Below the pieces are notes generated by a model. It was not told where the DNA came from, did not search any database, and saw nothing but the letters and a program-made list of their open reading frames with translations. Positions 34,747-44,540 of a stretch of DNA of 64,000 nt are shown in pieces (within the stretch, counting starts at the first letter, position 1; each line of letters starts with the position of its first letter). Made by a program: the position numbers and the translations under genes. Source of the DNA: Butyricimonas faecalis (GTDB lineage: Bacteria; Bacteroidota; Bacteroidia; Bacteroidales; Marinifilaceae); assembly GCF_003991565.1 (NCBI RefSeq), contig NZ_CP032819.1, forward strand, positions 2,728,001 to 2,792,000. Reading direction: 5' to 3'.

Positions 34747-35634
34747 TTATTCATAAATAGTATTTCCGATTTTAACGATATCTATACCATATTCCGTTTT
34801 TAACCAGCTAACCAATATATCATATTTTTGCTTGACCAAAGGATATTGCAAATCATCTTCCCACTCTTTAGCCGTCCGGAAAACAAGAGAAGCAAGATAA
34901 GCATTCAAATCATTCGATTCTGTCATATTACCATCAATACTCCACTCATAATCCATCGTTGGATTTAAAACAAATCCTGCATTCCGAGCCTCCTCAGTAT
35001 CATCTACATTATTTGAATAGTCACTAATTGCAATAAATTCATCTGGAGCAACAATGGTTGCTGAAGCCACAAGTGATTCTAAGAATACACTCTGCAAATT
35101 AGATTTATACACTCTCTTTTCTTCTGCAGACATATCGGCTACACTTTTATTCACGTTGCTAATAGCTATTTGATTATCCAGGTAACGAGCATATACATCT
35201 TTCCAACTTAAAATATAATCCCATATGCCCCAATCAAATTTACGAACTTGTAATTGCACGGTTTCAGTCAAAAATATTCGTATAGGCATTGCATGGGCTA
35301 GAAATTCTTGATCATAGAAATCAAACCAAGTAAGTTGAAGTAAATCAAGCAAGTTTTTCACTTTACCCGGTTCTATAGGATCAAACCGAAATACATCATC
35401 ACCTAAAGAATTCGAAATTTGCGTCCAATTGAAATCTTTTTCCGAAAATTCATACAAGAAATAACTACCATAAGTCTCGTATAATTTCAAGATTCGTTGA
35501 TCTGCCATAGCGTCACCTCCTTGAGGAAGTACATAATCAGCTCCAGGCACCTGAATATTTCCAATTTGGGTATCTTTCGCGCAGCCACTTAAGAATAAGA
35601 TTGCCAACAAACTTATATATATTCTCATTTTCAT
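34747..35634 (-). CDS. SusD-linked lipoprotein resembling the putative zinc metallopeptidase family, zinc motif absent (locus 2)
   Basis: 295 residues, lipobox FLSGC (Cys at about 18). QGGDAMADQRILKLYETYGS followed by FLYEFSEKDFNWTQ is close to the start of the putative zinc-binding metallopeptidases found next to SusD (PF15890). The HExxH expected in the second half is not there; the region reads ASATIVAPDEFIAISDYSNN. The end (YPLVKQKYDILVSWLKTEYG IDIVKIGN) parallels the end of the locus 1 protein (IIKYYDFVVNYLKKNYKWDI TRIAVL). The two are probably diverged non-catalytic members with a ligand-binding role. The gene starts 24 bp after susD. Confidence 0.62.
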   Translation of the reverse strand: MKMRIYISLLAILFLSGCAKDTQIGNIQVPGADYVLPQGGDAMADQRILKLYETYGSYFLYEFSEKDFNWTQISNSLGDDVFRFDPIEPGKVKNLLDLLQLTWFDFYDQEFLAHAMPIRIFLTETVQLQVRKFDWGIWDYILSWKDVYARYLDNQIAISNVNKSVADMSAEEKRVYKSNLQSVFLESLVASATIVAPDEFIAISDYSNNVDDTEEARNAGFVLNPTMDYEWSIDGNMTESNDLNAYLASLVFRTAKEWEDDLQYPLVKQKYDILVSWLKTEYGIDIVKIGNTIYE

Positions 35635-35658
35635 TTCTATTACATTTTAGATTTCACA

Positions 35659-37092
35659 TCATCTTCCTTGTCTCAGCGGCTCTTTGGCTGATTCATTTTG
35701 CTGGAGAGCCGAGTTTTCATTCATCACATCGCTAGGTAGCGGCAAAGTATACAACGGATCCTTTTCATTTAACGTGTATGTTTGCCAAGATGCCGATTTT
35801 CTCACTTTGTAAAGATGAGAGATAGAAGGCATACCATAACGACGTAAATCAAACCAACGTACTTCATCAAAACATAATTCTAAGCGCCGTTCCTCACGAA
35901 TCTCCTTCAACAACACAGTTGCATCGGTTATTGCAGTTTCACTATATTCTTTATAACGATTCTCTCGTAAATGGCTTAAATCATTCCAAGCTGCCACACA
36001 CTCTCCCTTTTGAGCATAAGCTTCTGACCTATTCAAATAAGCCTCTGACATACGAATGGAGTTTGTCGGAGTCCGAGGTGTTCCGGAAGGATAACTAATA
36101 CGTTTTTTGGTAATATTCCAGTTTGTACGATTAATCAAGAACCACAAGTTAATACGGGTATCATTGGGGTTTTCTAAAAATTTATTACGCAACTCTGTCG
36201 ACACAACCATTCCAGGCAAAGAGCGGGTAGGGGTATTGCCATTCCCATACACCCATTCCACTTCCGAATAGTTGTAATTGGAAATACAAGTCGAAGAACT
36301 CTTCAGATTGACGTAATTGGTTAAAACTCCACCATTTTCAATTGCCTTCGTGGCTGCCGCAATCGCCTCATCCCATAACTCCATGTGCAAATAAACCCGA
36401 GACAAAAGAATATTTGTAGCAGGTAGGTTGATACGATAGCTTCCCCGACGTTTCGGGTATTTCTCAAACAAATCCGATGCAGCCTTCAAATCTGACACGA
36501 TTTGCTTGTACACGTCTTCCACCGTACTACGAGCCGTCCCGTTTGTTTCCATATTGGCCGTCAATTTTAAAGGAACACCCAAAGCTTGTTTGTTGTAATT
36601 ATAAGGCTCTCCGTAGAGGTTCACCAACATAAAATAGTAATATCCTCTTAATGCCAAGGCCTCTGCCTTTACTTGATCTCGATCTTCAATTTCACCGATT
36701 GCCTCATCAATTCCGTCCAAAACGGCGTTCACGCCCATCAGCCGGGTATAAGTCGGGGAATAAGATTCGCCATACGTAGATGCATTAACTTCCTGTCGTT
36801 CCCACATATTTGCTTGCCAAGTATAGAAAGGGAATGCACTCACGGCTCCACTGTAATCTTCTTCATCATCCAAAGAATTTTCATTAAGCATATAATCATC
36901 ATCCAACAGATACAATGTATTATAGAGAGAACCCGTTGGTTCCGGATAACCAGCCCCTAAAAGCAATTCACTATAATCCGAAACCGTTTTCACGATTACT
37001 TCATCCGACGATTCTTTGTTCAGATAGTCGGAACAGGCATTTAAACCAAGTAATCCTAATATACATATCATGAATTGTAATTTCTTCATCAT
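35659..37092 (-). CDS. SusD/RagB-family outer-membrane lipoprotein (locus 2)
   Basis: A 477-residue surface lipoprotein (lipobox LLGLNAC, Cys about 20). Landmarks: LALRGYYYFMLVNLYGEPYN, LLSRVYLHMELWDEAI, EIREERRLELCFDEVRWFDL RRYG and PLPSDVMNENSALQQN near the C-terminus. It works as the lid and ligand-capture partner of the SusC encoded 33 bp upstream. It resembles the locus 1 SusD (22919) more than the locus 3 one (55607), so loci 1 and 2 may be related by duplication. Confidence 0.93.
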   Translation of the reverse strand: MMKKLQFMICILGLLGLNACSDYLNKESSDEVIVKTVSDYSELLLGAGYPEPTGSLYNTLYLLDDDYMLNENSLDDEEDYSGAVSAFPFYTWQANMWERQEVNASTYGESYSPTYTRLMGVNAVLDGIDEAIGEIEDRDQVKAEALALRGYYYFMLVNLYGEPYNYNKQALGVPLKLTANMETNGTARSTVEDVYKQIVSDLKAASDLFEKYPKRRGSYRINLPATNILLSRVYLHMELWDEAIAAATKAIENGGVLTNYVNLKSSSTCISNYNYSEVEWVYGNGNTPTRSLPGMVVSTELRNKFLENPNDTRINLWFLINRTNWNITKKRISYPSGTPRTPTNSIRMSEAYLNRSEAYAQKGECVAAWNDLSHLRENRYKEYSETAITDATVLLKEIREERRLELCFDEVRWFDLRRYGMPSISHLYKVRKSASWQTYTLNEKDPLYTLPLPSDVMNENSALQQNESAKEPLRQGR

Positions 37093-37125
37093 ACTATCTT
37101 TTACATTTGATGTTCAATTTATATC

Positions 37126-40100
37126 TTAAAACATTACTTGCAATGACAAGGATGTAACTCGTCTTGCAGGCCAATTGCCTGTTTCCGGATCCAAACCATC
37201 CCATTTACTATCGGAAACCCACATGAATGGATTTGTCATACTTGCTTTAATGACAAAACGTTGAGCGGCAATACGAGATAACCATTTTTGATTAAATTCA
37301 TAAGAAAGTGATAATGAACGACAGCGAATAAAATCCGTGTTTGCAACACGCAAATCTGAATTATTATACATATCATAAAGTTTCCTTTCTGTACTAGCAA
37401 CCGAAGCTGTTGCCGGAAGATCGATATAAGCCTCAGATGTCGGAATAGAAGGTATATTCGTTTTATCCCCAACTTTCCTCCAACGGAGAGCTAAATCCCG
37501 AGATACATTTTGTTCCGGAGTTGGGATCCCATAATTATTGTCCGTGTCATACAACTTCGGTAAACGGGCATGGCCACCCCATTGTACGTTAAACAACGCG
37601 AATAATGACCAGTTTCTATATTTAAACATCATGTTTAAACCTCCAGAAAAATCAGGTGTGAATTTCCCGGATTTCACCAAATAATTTAACGGACTTGCTC
37701 CATTTAAAACATCCATATAGGCAAATTCCGGTGTCCCATTTTCATCGTTCAGTCCATTATATTTAAAAGAATAAAAGGTTGAAAACGCCTCTCCATCCAC
37801 CACGGCACTCCCTTCCAAATAATCATTCAATGTATTGATACGTTGATTTTTATTAACCTTATTCTTGGTCTCGCTGGTATTCAAGGATAACTGCCAAGTG
37901 AAATCTTTGGTGCGCACAGGGATCACATTAATCACGAAGTCATAACCGGTGTTAGTCATTTCTCCACCATCCACCACTGCATTCTTCATGCCATTTTCCC
38001 GTGGAATGTTACGAGAAGAAAGCACATCACTAATCTTCTTAAAATAATTTACCGTAAAATTCAAACGTCCATCCAACAAGGCAGCATCAACACCAAAATT
38101 ATAAGTTTTTGTTTTTTCCCACCCGAGATCAGGATAAGGTAATGAACTAATATTTAACAAATAAGCGTTATAATATTCATTAACACCTCCATCTTTTGCA
38201 ATCAAGTAGGGAGAAACACTTTCGACGGCATTTCCCTGAAATCCATAAGATGCAATTAAATCCAAATTGTTCAACCACCACAAGTTTTTCGCAAAACGTT
38301 CGGCAGCAACTCGCCACTTAACCCCCACAGACCACGTTGGAGCAAAGCGTTTATTCTTATCCTGTCCAAAACGATTGGAAGCATCCAGGCGAGCACTCGC
38401 GTTCAACACGTAACGACCGTCATAAGTATACACGGCAGAAATATACTCACTAAGCTTATTATCAATCTTATTCAGCACCATCGCTTCTCCTTGGGCTAGA
38501 TCATTATCTAAAAGATCACCTTCCCAGGCTAAATCAGAATAGGTCAGAGGCAATTTAATAAAGGTTTCACCTCGATCTTTCAAATACCCGTAACGCTTAC
38601 TTGTTGTTCCTCTTGTCTTCGAGGAATTGGTCTCAACACCTAGTTGTAAAGTTAATCGATGAATATCCTCAAACATATGGTCATACACCAAAGCATTTCG
38701 AACAGTAACCGTAGAAACATCTGTCAATCCCGTTTCCAATAAACCACCAAAAGGCAAACGAGTATAAGCAAACTCCGGAGCCGAGCTTTCATAAACCCCA
38801 TAATCATACCCACGCAAAGAGGCAACATAAAAAGAACGTTCTGTTGCATACTTTTTCACGTCTGCAGATGAAGACGAGTAAGAAACTAACCCTTGATAAT
38901 CCAATCCCGGCAAGATATTCCATTTGACATCTAACGTGGTGCCCCAAGTTTTCGTGTTATTTTCACTTCCTGTATTATCCAACTCATTTTGGATATTGTA
39001 TAAATAACTCGTTTTATTATTGATGACCGTGCTTGACTCATTGGCCCATTTCTCATGATAATACAAAGAACCATCCTCACTATACATTGGAATTACCCGA
39101 CTCGTATTATAAGCATAGCTAAAGGGATCCACATCATAAGCAAAGCCTTTCACTTTACGCCACGTCCCTTTCAATAATAAATTTACAATAAGCTTATTAT
39201 TCATCAAATTAACGGTCGTGTTGGAAGTTGCCGTCAATAACGTAACCTTATTCCCAGTCGCCTCTCCCGTTTCATCTGTATACCCAAGAGAAGTTCTGTT
39301 TTGAATCTTTTCAGATCCCCCAGCAAGACTCAAACTATGTTTATGACTAAATGAATTTTGGAAAAGCAAGTCAAACCAATCCGTGTTCGTAGTAGCCATC
39401 TTTTCATACTGTTGGTCAAACTCCTTTTTACTAATCTCTTTGTTCAAATAAGATTGCAGCAAACCAGCAAACCCGATAGATAACACTTTTGAAGGATAAC
39501 TTACCCTATCTTCATACATTTCCTGAGAAAATTCCATCATTTCCTGAGAATTCATCTGGTTATACAAACCATAACGAGGCCTTTGGCCAATGGAGAAATC
39601 CCCGCTATATGCGACAGAAACTTTACCAACATTCGCTTTTTTAGTCGTAATAACAATCACACCATTTGCGGCCTCTGAACCATAAATTGCCGTCGCAGAT
39701 GCATCTTTTAAAACGGTGATCGACTCTATATCATTGGGATTCAACCAAGAAATAGCATTACCAGCCAACTGAGAGATATCATCTGCATCCACTGAAAATT
39801 TTGTGTTATCTTCCGAATTGAATGGTTGTGGATCTCTTTGTATTACCCCATCAACGACCCAAACCGGTTCTTGACTACCCAACAATGAAGACACCCCACG
39901 AACCCGAATTTTGGGGGAGGCACCAACCATTCCCGTTCCCTGTTGAACAAGCATACCCGGCACCACTCCTTGCAACATCTGATCAATTGAAGAAACTCCC
40001 GCCATCATAATATCTTCGGCTTTCATCGTAGTTGCAGCACCCGTGTAATTACCTTTTGACATATTCCCATAACCGGTAACCACTACATCTTCCAAAACTT

Positions 40101-40716
40101 CTATATCATCCTTCATAACCACGTTTACAGAATCCTGCCCGGTGTATTTCACTTCCTGCGTATGCATCCCGACAAAAGAAAATACCAAGAGTATATTATC
40201 AACCTTTGGAATTGTCAATACATAACGTCCATCAGGACCAGTTGTTGTTCCCAACTTCAAATCTTTTACCATTACTGTCACTCCAGGTAAAGCCATGTTT
40301 TTTTCATCAACGACTTTCCCGGTAACCGATACGGTTTTCTTCTTTTCATCTTTCATGATAACTTTCAGTATCACGAATTCATCCATAAACTCATAACTCA
40401 AGTTAGTTCCAGCTAAAACCTTGTCCAGCACATCCTTCAGCTCCATCTGTACAAATCCGGCTTGTATTTTCTTGTCTTTATTCAATTCATTGTTACTATA
40501 CACAACCGTCAAGCCCGTTTGTTTTTGAATCTGAGTAAATAATTCTTGATAAGTAACAAACTGATGTTCAATTGTCACTTTCGATTGAGCACCTACGTTT
40601 GCAAAAGTCAGGTGCATTCCGATAAACAATAAAATTACACTTAACCTCATAATTTTAAAAAGTTTTCGCAGCTGATTATTTCTCTCGAAAAGCCACTTTG
40701 TACCCTTTTTCTTCAT
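37126..40716 (-). CDS. SusC/RagA-family TonB-dependent transporter with STN domain (locus 2)
   Basis: A 1196-residue outer-membrane transporter with the same domain order as the locus 1 SusC: signal (about 20-44), STN (about 52-120, YQELFTQIQKQTGLTVVYSN), CarboxypepD_reg-like (about 130-205, GKVVDEKNMALPGVTVMVKD), plug (about 210-340, QEPVWVVDGVIQRDPQP, LKDASATAIYGSEAANGVI) and barrel ending VTSLSLQVMF. Its plug is clearly similar to that of locus 1 (VGASPKIRVRGVSSLLGSQE), supporting a shared origin. It signals through the FecR/ECF pair upstream. An opposite-strand promoter box overlaps its start codon. Confidence 0.94.
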   Translation of the reverse strand: MKKKGTKWLFERNNQLRKLFKIMRLSVILLFIGMHLTFANVGAQSKVTIEHQFVTYQELFTQIQKQTGLTVVYSNNELNKDKKIQAGFVQMELKDVLDKVLAGTNLSYEFMDEFVILKVIMKDEKKKTVSVTGKVVDEKNMALPGVTVMVKDLKLGTTTGPDGRYVLTIPKVDNILLVFSFVGMHTQEVKYTGQDSVNVVMKDDIEVLEDVVVTGYGNMSKGNYTGAATTMKAEDIMMAGVSSIDQMLQGVVPGMLVQQGTGMVGASPKIRVRGVSSLLGSQEPVWVVDGVIQRDPQPFNSEDNTKFSVDADDISQLAGNAISWLNPNDIESITVLKDASATAIYGSEAANGVIVITTKKANVGKVSVAYSGDFSIGQRPRYGLYNQMNSQEMMEFSQEMYEDRVSYPSKVLSIGFAGLLQSYLNKEISKKEFDQQYEKMATTNTDWFDLLFQNSFSHKHSLSLAGGSEKIQNRTSLGYTDETGEATGNKVTLLTATSNTTVNLMNNKLIVNLLLKGTWRKVKGFAYDVDPFSYAYNTSRVIPMYSEDGSLYYHEKWANESSTVINNKTSYLYNIQNELDNTGSENNTKTWGTTLDVKWNILPGLDYQGLVSYSSSSADVKKYATERSFYVASLRGYDYGVYESSAPEFAYTRLPFGGLLETGLTDVSTVTVRNALVYDHMFEDIHRLTLQLGVETNSSKTRGTTSKRYGYLKDRGETFIKLPLTYSDLAWEGDLLDNDLAQGEAMVLNKIDNKLSEYISAVYTYDGRYVLNASARLDASNRFGQDKNKRFAPTWSVGVKWRVAAERFAKNLWWLNNLDLIASYGFQGNAVESVSPYLIAKDGGVNEYYNAYLLNISSLPYPDLGWEKTKTYNFGVDAALLDGRLNFTVNYFKKISDVLSSRNIPRENGMKNAVVDGGEMTNTGYDFVINVIPVRTKDFTWQLSLNTSETKNKVNKNQRINTLNDYLEGSAVVDGEAFSTFYSFKYNGLNDENGTPEFAYMDVLNGASPLNYLVKSGKFTPDFSGGLNMMFKYRNWSLFALFNVQWGGHARLPKLYDTDNNYGIPTPEQNVSRDLALRWRKVGDKTNIPSIPTSEAYIDLPATASVASTERKLYDMYNNSDLRVANTDFIRCRSLSLSYEFNQKWLSRIAAQRFVIKASMTNPFMWVSDSKWDGLDPETGNWPARRVTSLSLQVMF

Positions 40717-40723
40717 ACATTTG
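40716..40723 (+). promoter_or_regulatory. Antisense-strand promoter box overlapping the susC start (locus 2)
   Basis: TACATTTG, in the same position and direction as in loci 1 and 3. A TTG at 40698-40700 is 15 nt upstream, shorter than optimal. Confidence 0.5.
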
Positions 40724-40728
40724 CATTG

Positions 40729-40796
40729 TTAGTTAATTATAAAAGTTAATTAAACTTCCTCCCGGGTAGTGCGTCACCACTATTCGGGATTTTTTA
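40729..40796 (+). ncRNA. Predicted small RNA in the fecR-susC gap (locus 2)
   Basis: About 67 nt from the estimated start to a strong intrinsic terminator: a 12-bp stem 40760-40771/40778-40789 (two G-U pairs, loop 40772-40777), followed by TTTTTT. The two wobble pairs form only in the plus-strand RNA and become A-C mismatches on the minus strand, which supports the plus-strand direction. It ends before the fecR stop at 40816. Confidence 0.6.
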
Positions 40797-40815
40797 GTTT
40801 ACTGTCACACAATTT

Positions 40816-41997
40816 CTATTCTATTTTTCGAACCAAAATTTTTCCATCTTTTTCTTGAAAAGCGACTTTTGTCGTTTTCGCAATCATCCCCAACACGTAA
40901 TCCAATGTCCTATATTTCGTTACCGCACCAGAAAAACGAAACTCTTTCACAGTCTCATCCTCGAACATAAATTGCACACCATACCAACGAGCCAGTTTCA
41001 CCGTCAATCTATCCAAAGGCATATCCTCAAAATTGAACCGTCCTGTTTTCCAATCTATGATCGATTCGACATTCCCCTTTCGAAGAGTTGCCTCTCTATC
41101 TCCTTTGTCCCAAGTTGCGATCTCCCCTGGTACCAATACATATTCATTATTTGGTAAATTGAACCCAACCTTACCGCGTAATAAAGCAACTTCAACTTGT
41201 TGATCTTCCTGATAAGCCGATACATTAAATGCAGTTCCCAACACCTGTACTTTAGCCTCCCCAACTTGAACATAAAATGGCTTTTGCGGATCAGCAATCA
41301 CTTCAAAATAAGCCTCTCCTGTCAACTTCACCTCTCGTACATTTTTGTGAAAACGGTCTGGGAATTCTAATTTTGAATCTGAATTAATCCAAACTTTCGT
41401 ACCATCACTTAATATAACTTGATATTCACCTTTCTCCGGCACGACGATTGAACTATACCGACAAACTTCCTCTTCTGTAACAACACCACGATCTTCAAAT
41501 CGGACACTCCCCGTCGAATCTTGAATAATCTCAATCCCTGAAACATCTGCTACTTGACAGGTTTTGCCATCATTTAAAGCTATTTTTTCTCCCGCACTTG
41601 TTACTAAAATCGCTTTTGGAGAGCCAGATTCAACTTGTAGCACATTGGAAACCAATATTGTCTCCATCTCTGACCCCGATCTATTCTGCCATATGAATGC
41701 CACTCCAATCGCAACAATAATCATCGAGGCAATCCGAGCCCCCCATATATACAACTTTTTCCTTCGACATTCTATAAAAAGCGTAATCTTATCCCACGTT
41801 CTCTGTTGCACATCATCCAACTCTTTCCATTGCCCAACAGCAGATACTCGCATTTTGATTCGCAACATTTCCCGAAATTGTTTCTCATGTTCAGGAGCTG
41901 CCTCCAACCACCGGAGTAACTCGATTCTATCTTTCTCAGAAAGAACTCCACGTACATATTGATTGACCCATTCGTCTATTCTATCTCCTGCCTCCAT
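40816..41997 (-). CDS. FecR-family anti-sigma factor (locus 2)
   Basis: ~393 residues from ATG 41997 (MEAGDRIDEWVNQYVRG). The frame is open to 42063, but the extra residues (MKISIFDSPVFIFCCLYEKQ) are unlike FecR starts. N-terminal anti-sigma region, transmembrane helix at about 85-103 (IASMIIVAIGVAFIW), FecR domain (VPEKGEYQVILSDGTKVWIN, FYVQVGEAKVQVLGTAFNVS) and DUF4974-type C-terminus (FNFEDMPLDRLTVKLARWYG). It holds and activates the ECF sigma encoded upstream in response to SusC occupancy. Confidence 0.92.
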   Translation of the reverse strand: MEAGDRIDEWVNQYVRGVLSEKDRIELLRWLEAAPEHEKQFREMLRIKMRVSAVGQWKELDDVQQRTWDKITLFIECRRKKLYIWGARIASMIIVAIGVAFIWQNRSGSEMETILVSNVLQVESGSPKAILVTSAGEKIALNDGKTCQVADVSGIEIIQDSTGSVRFEDRGVVTEEEVCRYSSIVVPEKGEYQVILSDGTKVWINSDSKLEFPDRFHKNVREVKLTGEAYFEVIADPQKPFYVQVGEAKVQVLGTAFNVSAYQEDQQVEVALLRGKVGFNLPNNEYVLVPGEIATWDKGDREATLRKGNVESIIDWKTGRFNFEDMPLDRLTVKLARWYGVQFMFEDETVKEFRFSGAVTKYRTLDYVLGMIAKTTKVAFQEKDGKILVRKIE

Positions 41998-42120
41998 AAC
42001 TTTTTGTTTTTCGTATAGACAACAAAAAATAAAAACGGGTGAATCAAAAATGGAAATTTTCAAATAATATTATCTCATTTATTCCCGAACACAGTATAAA
42101 AACACAGCATAATAGTAGAA

Positions 42121-42666
42121 TTATCTAAATAAAAATACAAAAAGAAATAAATCTCCACGTCCAGAAAAATGTTCCCGTAAATGCTTCATACCATTTTTCA
42201 GCAAAGTCTTCACTGTATTTATAGATATCCCCAACTGATCTGCCACCTCTTGATATTTTAAACCTTGGAAAAAAACACCTTGGATAATTTCTCGTGTTTG
42301 TTCCGGCATATTTGAAATCTCTGTCTCAATCTCTTGAATTAACTCGTCATTCCACGTCATCATCTCTTCTTCCGCAACATCTCCATACAACAAATCCAAA
42401 CGATCCTTTAATACGTCTTTCTTTTTCAAGCGATTCAAACAATTATTTTTAACAGAGCGGAATAAATAGGTCTTTGTTACTTCACTTTTTACCTTGTGAT
42501 AAGTATCATCTTTCCAAAAATTGACAAAAACTTCTTGTATCACATCTTCCGCTTCCTCTTCTGAAGTTAGTAAACTAATGGCATACAAAAACATAGATTT
42601 CGAATAGTCTCTATAGATTTCTTCGAATCCAATTCTTTTATTCGTTATACTCCTTAGTTTCGTCAT
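42121..42666 (-). CDS. ECF sigma factor, SusCD-associated (locus 2)
   Basis: 181 residues. Region 2: IYRDYSKSMFLYAISLL, EDVIQEVFVNFWKD and TYLFRSVKNNCLNRL. Region 4: MPEQTREIIQGVFFQGLKYQ EVADQLGISINTVKTLLKNG. The order sigma-FecR-SusC-SusD on one strand is the standard trans-envelope signalling unit. A TATTTTTG box lies upstream at 42691-42698. Confidence 0.93.
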   Translation of the reverse strand: MTKLRSITNKRIGFEEIYRDYSKSMFLYAISLLTSEEEAEDVIQEVFVNFWKDDTYHKVKSEVTKTYLFRSVKNNCLNRLKKKDVLKDRLDLLYGDVAEEEMMTWNDELIQEIETEISNMPEQTREIIQGVFFQGLKYQEVADQLGISINTVKTLLKNGMKHLREHFSGRGDLFLFVFLFR

Positions 42667-42690
42667 CTCTTAGTAACAACACGCCTAGGG

Positions 42691-42698
42691 CAAAAATA
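42691..42698 (-). promoter_or_regulatory. TAnnTTTG promoter box of the locus 2 sigma gene
   Basis: TATTTTTG on the minus strand, ~25 nt upstream of ATG 42666. No clear -33 TTG. Confidence 0.4.
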
Positions 42699-42744
42699 CA
42701 AATTTATTCCAAACGAACTAAAAGTATATCACCTAAAATAAACT

Positions 42745-42782
42745 AATTAAGAAACCCCTTGATCCATTTCTGAATCAAGGGG
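42745..42782 (-). terminator. Intrinsic terminator of the tldD/pmbA-like operon
   Basis: Read on the minus strand, CCCCTTGAT (42782-42774) pairs with ATCAAGGGG (42763-42755) and is followed by TTTCTTAATT. It lies 30 bp after the stop of the PmbA-like gene. Confidence 0.7.
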
Positions 42783-42812
42783 CACCCTGTGTTCTAATAT
42801 CTTAAAATAACT

Positions 42813-44462
42813 TTACCGTTGTAACGGGAAGGTCAATACCTGTTCTTTGTCTTTCTTCACGTCAGACTTATTAATCTCGATATTCTCAATCAAGATTGAA
42901 GACGGGTAAATCAAAGAAGACAACAACTGACCGTTCAAAATATAGTTGCTCACATTTTCCTTGCTGGAAATATTCAGCATACGTTTCAAATTTATCAAGG
43001 TCAATCCACTCACATCACCGAAACGAACCTGAGTTTCTTTACCATCCAAATCCACCCGATAAATACGAGAGGCTTTACCGGCTAAACTCCGCACGATATA
43101 AGCATACTTCAAACCTTCCTCTTTAGCAGCCTTAATCAATGCACTCTTCATCTTTTCCGGCTTCGTCCCTTTTTCCACCTCGATATGAATAGTACCCGGA
43201 GCCGTGGAGAACATTCCGTTTCTGCTGGACAACAAGAACCGAGAACTACCCGTTGATTGAGGAGCGTATAAAGTCGGAGTACACCCGTTCAACATACTTT
43301 TGAAAATACCATTTTCAACCAATGTCATCTCCTTAGCAGGAACAACACCTTCGGCATCAATATTATAAGCTCCCAACAAAGGAACTCCATTATACTTGTC
43401 CAAAGAACTGTAATTCTTAATGGAAATACGATTATCCACAATCTTCATACCTAACCGTGCATCCAATGTTTTCATCGGCTGAGCCCGATCCGTGTCAGGT
43501 TTACGATAAGCAAACAAAGCACCGCGTTTCAAGAAATTACTTATAAAAACAGAAGAACAAGCACCGTCTTCAAATAACACCGGTCCGGCATAATACTCTG
43601 TAATCGCGGGAGCATTCTTCAACTTGATCAAGTTATCAGCAAAAGCCTTAACCCCCTTCTTCAACTCATCCAAAGAAGGCAAATCATCCGGACGAGCAAC
43701 AAGCACGGAAAATGCATCATCAATTCGAACCCCATCTTCCGTCATCACGTATGCAGAAGCAACCAAGCTTGCATAACGTAACGGCTCTTTCAACACAACA
43801 CCATCCGTGGTAGACTTGTACACTTCCATTTCCTGTCCGGTAATTGCCACGGATGAATCATAAATATCCTTATAGTCTTTGAAAATAGCAGACAATTCTT
43901 CTACAATCTTCTCTAACTTCGCACGATCAATCGTATAGGCCGTTTTCGGTTCCTCGATTCGAGTAACCGCATCCACCTTCTGTTGATCCTTCACGGCTAA
44001 CTCCTCGGCTGTTTTCGGGTTTGCCTTCAAATAAGCATCCTTCATTGCTCCTGCCTGCAAAGACCATTTGTACATGGCATCCGATCCCAACCAGAAATTC
44101 CTACGAATTACATCATAATCAGCCTCTTCCGGCATTCCAGCTTGAATAGATGCACATATGTAATTAATATCATTATTATGGTCATAATCACCCAAAAACA
44201 TCTGAACACCTCCCACGGCACTCCAAGGAGACTCGTAGAAATTAACAACACCACCTAACGCACCCACAACCTCAAACTGATGTGTACGCCCCAAAGTATA
44301 AGACAAATAATACGGCTTTTGCATACCCGGCAACATCAATTGATCCTTACTGCGTTGCATCTCATCCTGCATAGCCTTAAAGATCACCTGATCCTGTTTA
44401 TTCTGTGCGGTTAACGATCCTGCCAGCAGGAAAAACAATATAATCGATAATATATATTTCAT
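42813..44462 (-). CDS. Exported TldD/PmbA-family protein without the zinc motif (PmbA/TldE-like)
   Basis: 549 residues with an N-terminal signal peptide (KYILSIILFFLLAGSLTAQ). The C-terminal half has the family layout: YAGPVLFEDGACSSVFISNF (about 297-316) stands where the active partner has the HExxxH segment, and LVENGIFKSMLNGCTPT follows. As in E. coli TldE/PmbA, the zinc ligands are absent. PmbA and TldD act as a heterodimeric peptidase in which TldD brings the metal. The gene directly follows the TldD homologue (44541-46247). Export of both subunits is unusual, since the E. coli pair is cytoplasmic. Confidence 0.85.
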   Translation of the reverse strand: MKYILSIILFFLLAGSLTAQNKQDQVIFKAMQDEMQRSKDQLMLPGMQKPYYLSYTLGRTHQFEVVGALGGVVNFYESPWSAVGGVQMFLGDYDHNNDINYICASIQAGMPEEADYDVIRRNFWLGSDAMYKWSLQAGAMKDAYLKANPKTAEELAVKDQQKVDAVTRIEEPKTAYTIDRAKLEKIVEELSAIFKDYKDIYDSSVAITGQEMEVYKSTTDGVVLKEPLRYASLVASAYVMTEDGVRIDDAFSVLVARPDDLPSLDELKKGVKAFADNLIKLKNAPAITEYYAGPVLFEDGACSSVFISNFLKRGALFAYRKPDTDRAQPMKTLDARLGMKIVDNRISIKNYSSLDKYNGVPLLGAYNIDAEGVVPAKEMTLVENGIFKSMLNGCTPTLYAPQSTGSSRFLLSSRNGMFSTAPGTIHIEVEKGTKPEKMKSALIKAAKEEGLKYAYIVRSLAGKASRIYRVDLDGKETQVRFGDVSGLTLINLKRMLNISSKENVSNYILNGQLLSSLIYPSSILIENIEINKSDVKKDKEQVLTFPLQR

Positions 44463-44540
44463 CTCAATTTTAGATTTTAAATTTTAGATTTACGGTTTCC
44501 AACGCCACAACCTTTCTTCCTCATAAATCACTTAACATTT
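44463..44540. repeat. AT-rich intergenic repeat, degenerate copy
   Basis: ATTTTAGATTTTAAATTTTA followed by GATTTACGGTTTCCAACGCC resembles the flank of the repeats at 1402-2878, 4052-4135 and 5130-5245. The G/C-rich palindrome is absent. Confidence 0.4.

Noticed and set aside
40760..40789. Attenuator hairpin in the fecR-susC mRNA
   Set aside because: The two G-U pairs and the T-run favour the plus strand; on the minus strand the stem has A-C mismatches and no T-run follows.
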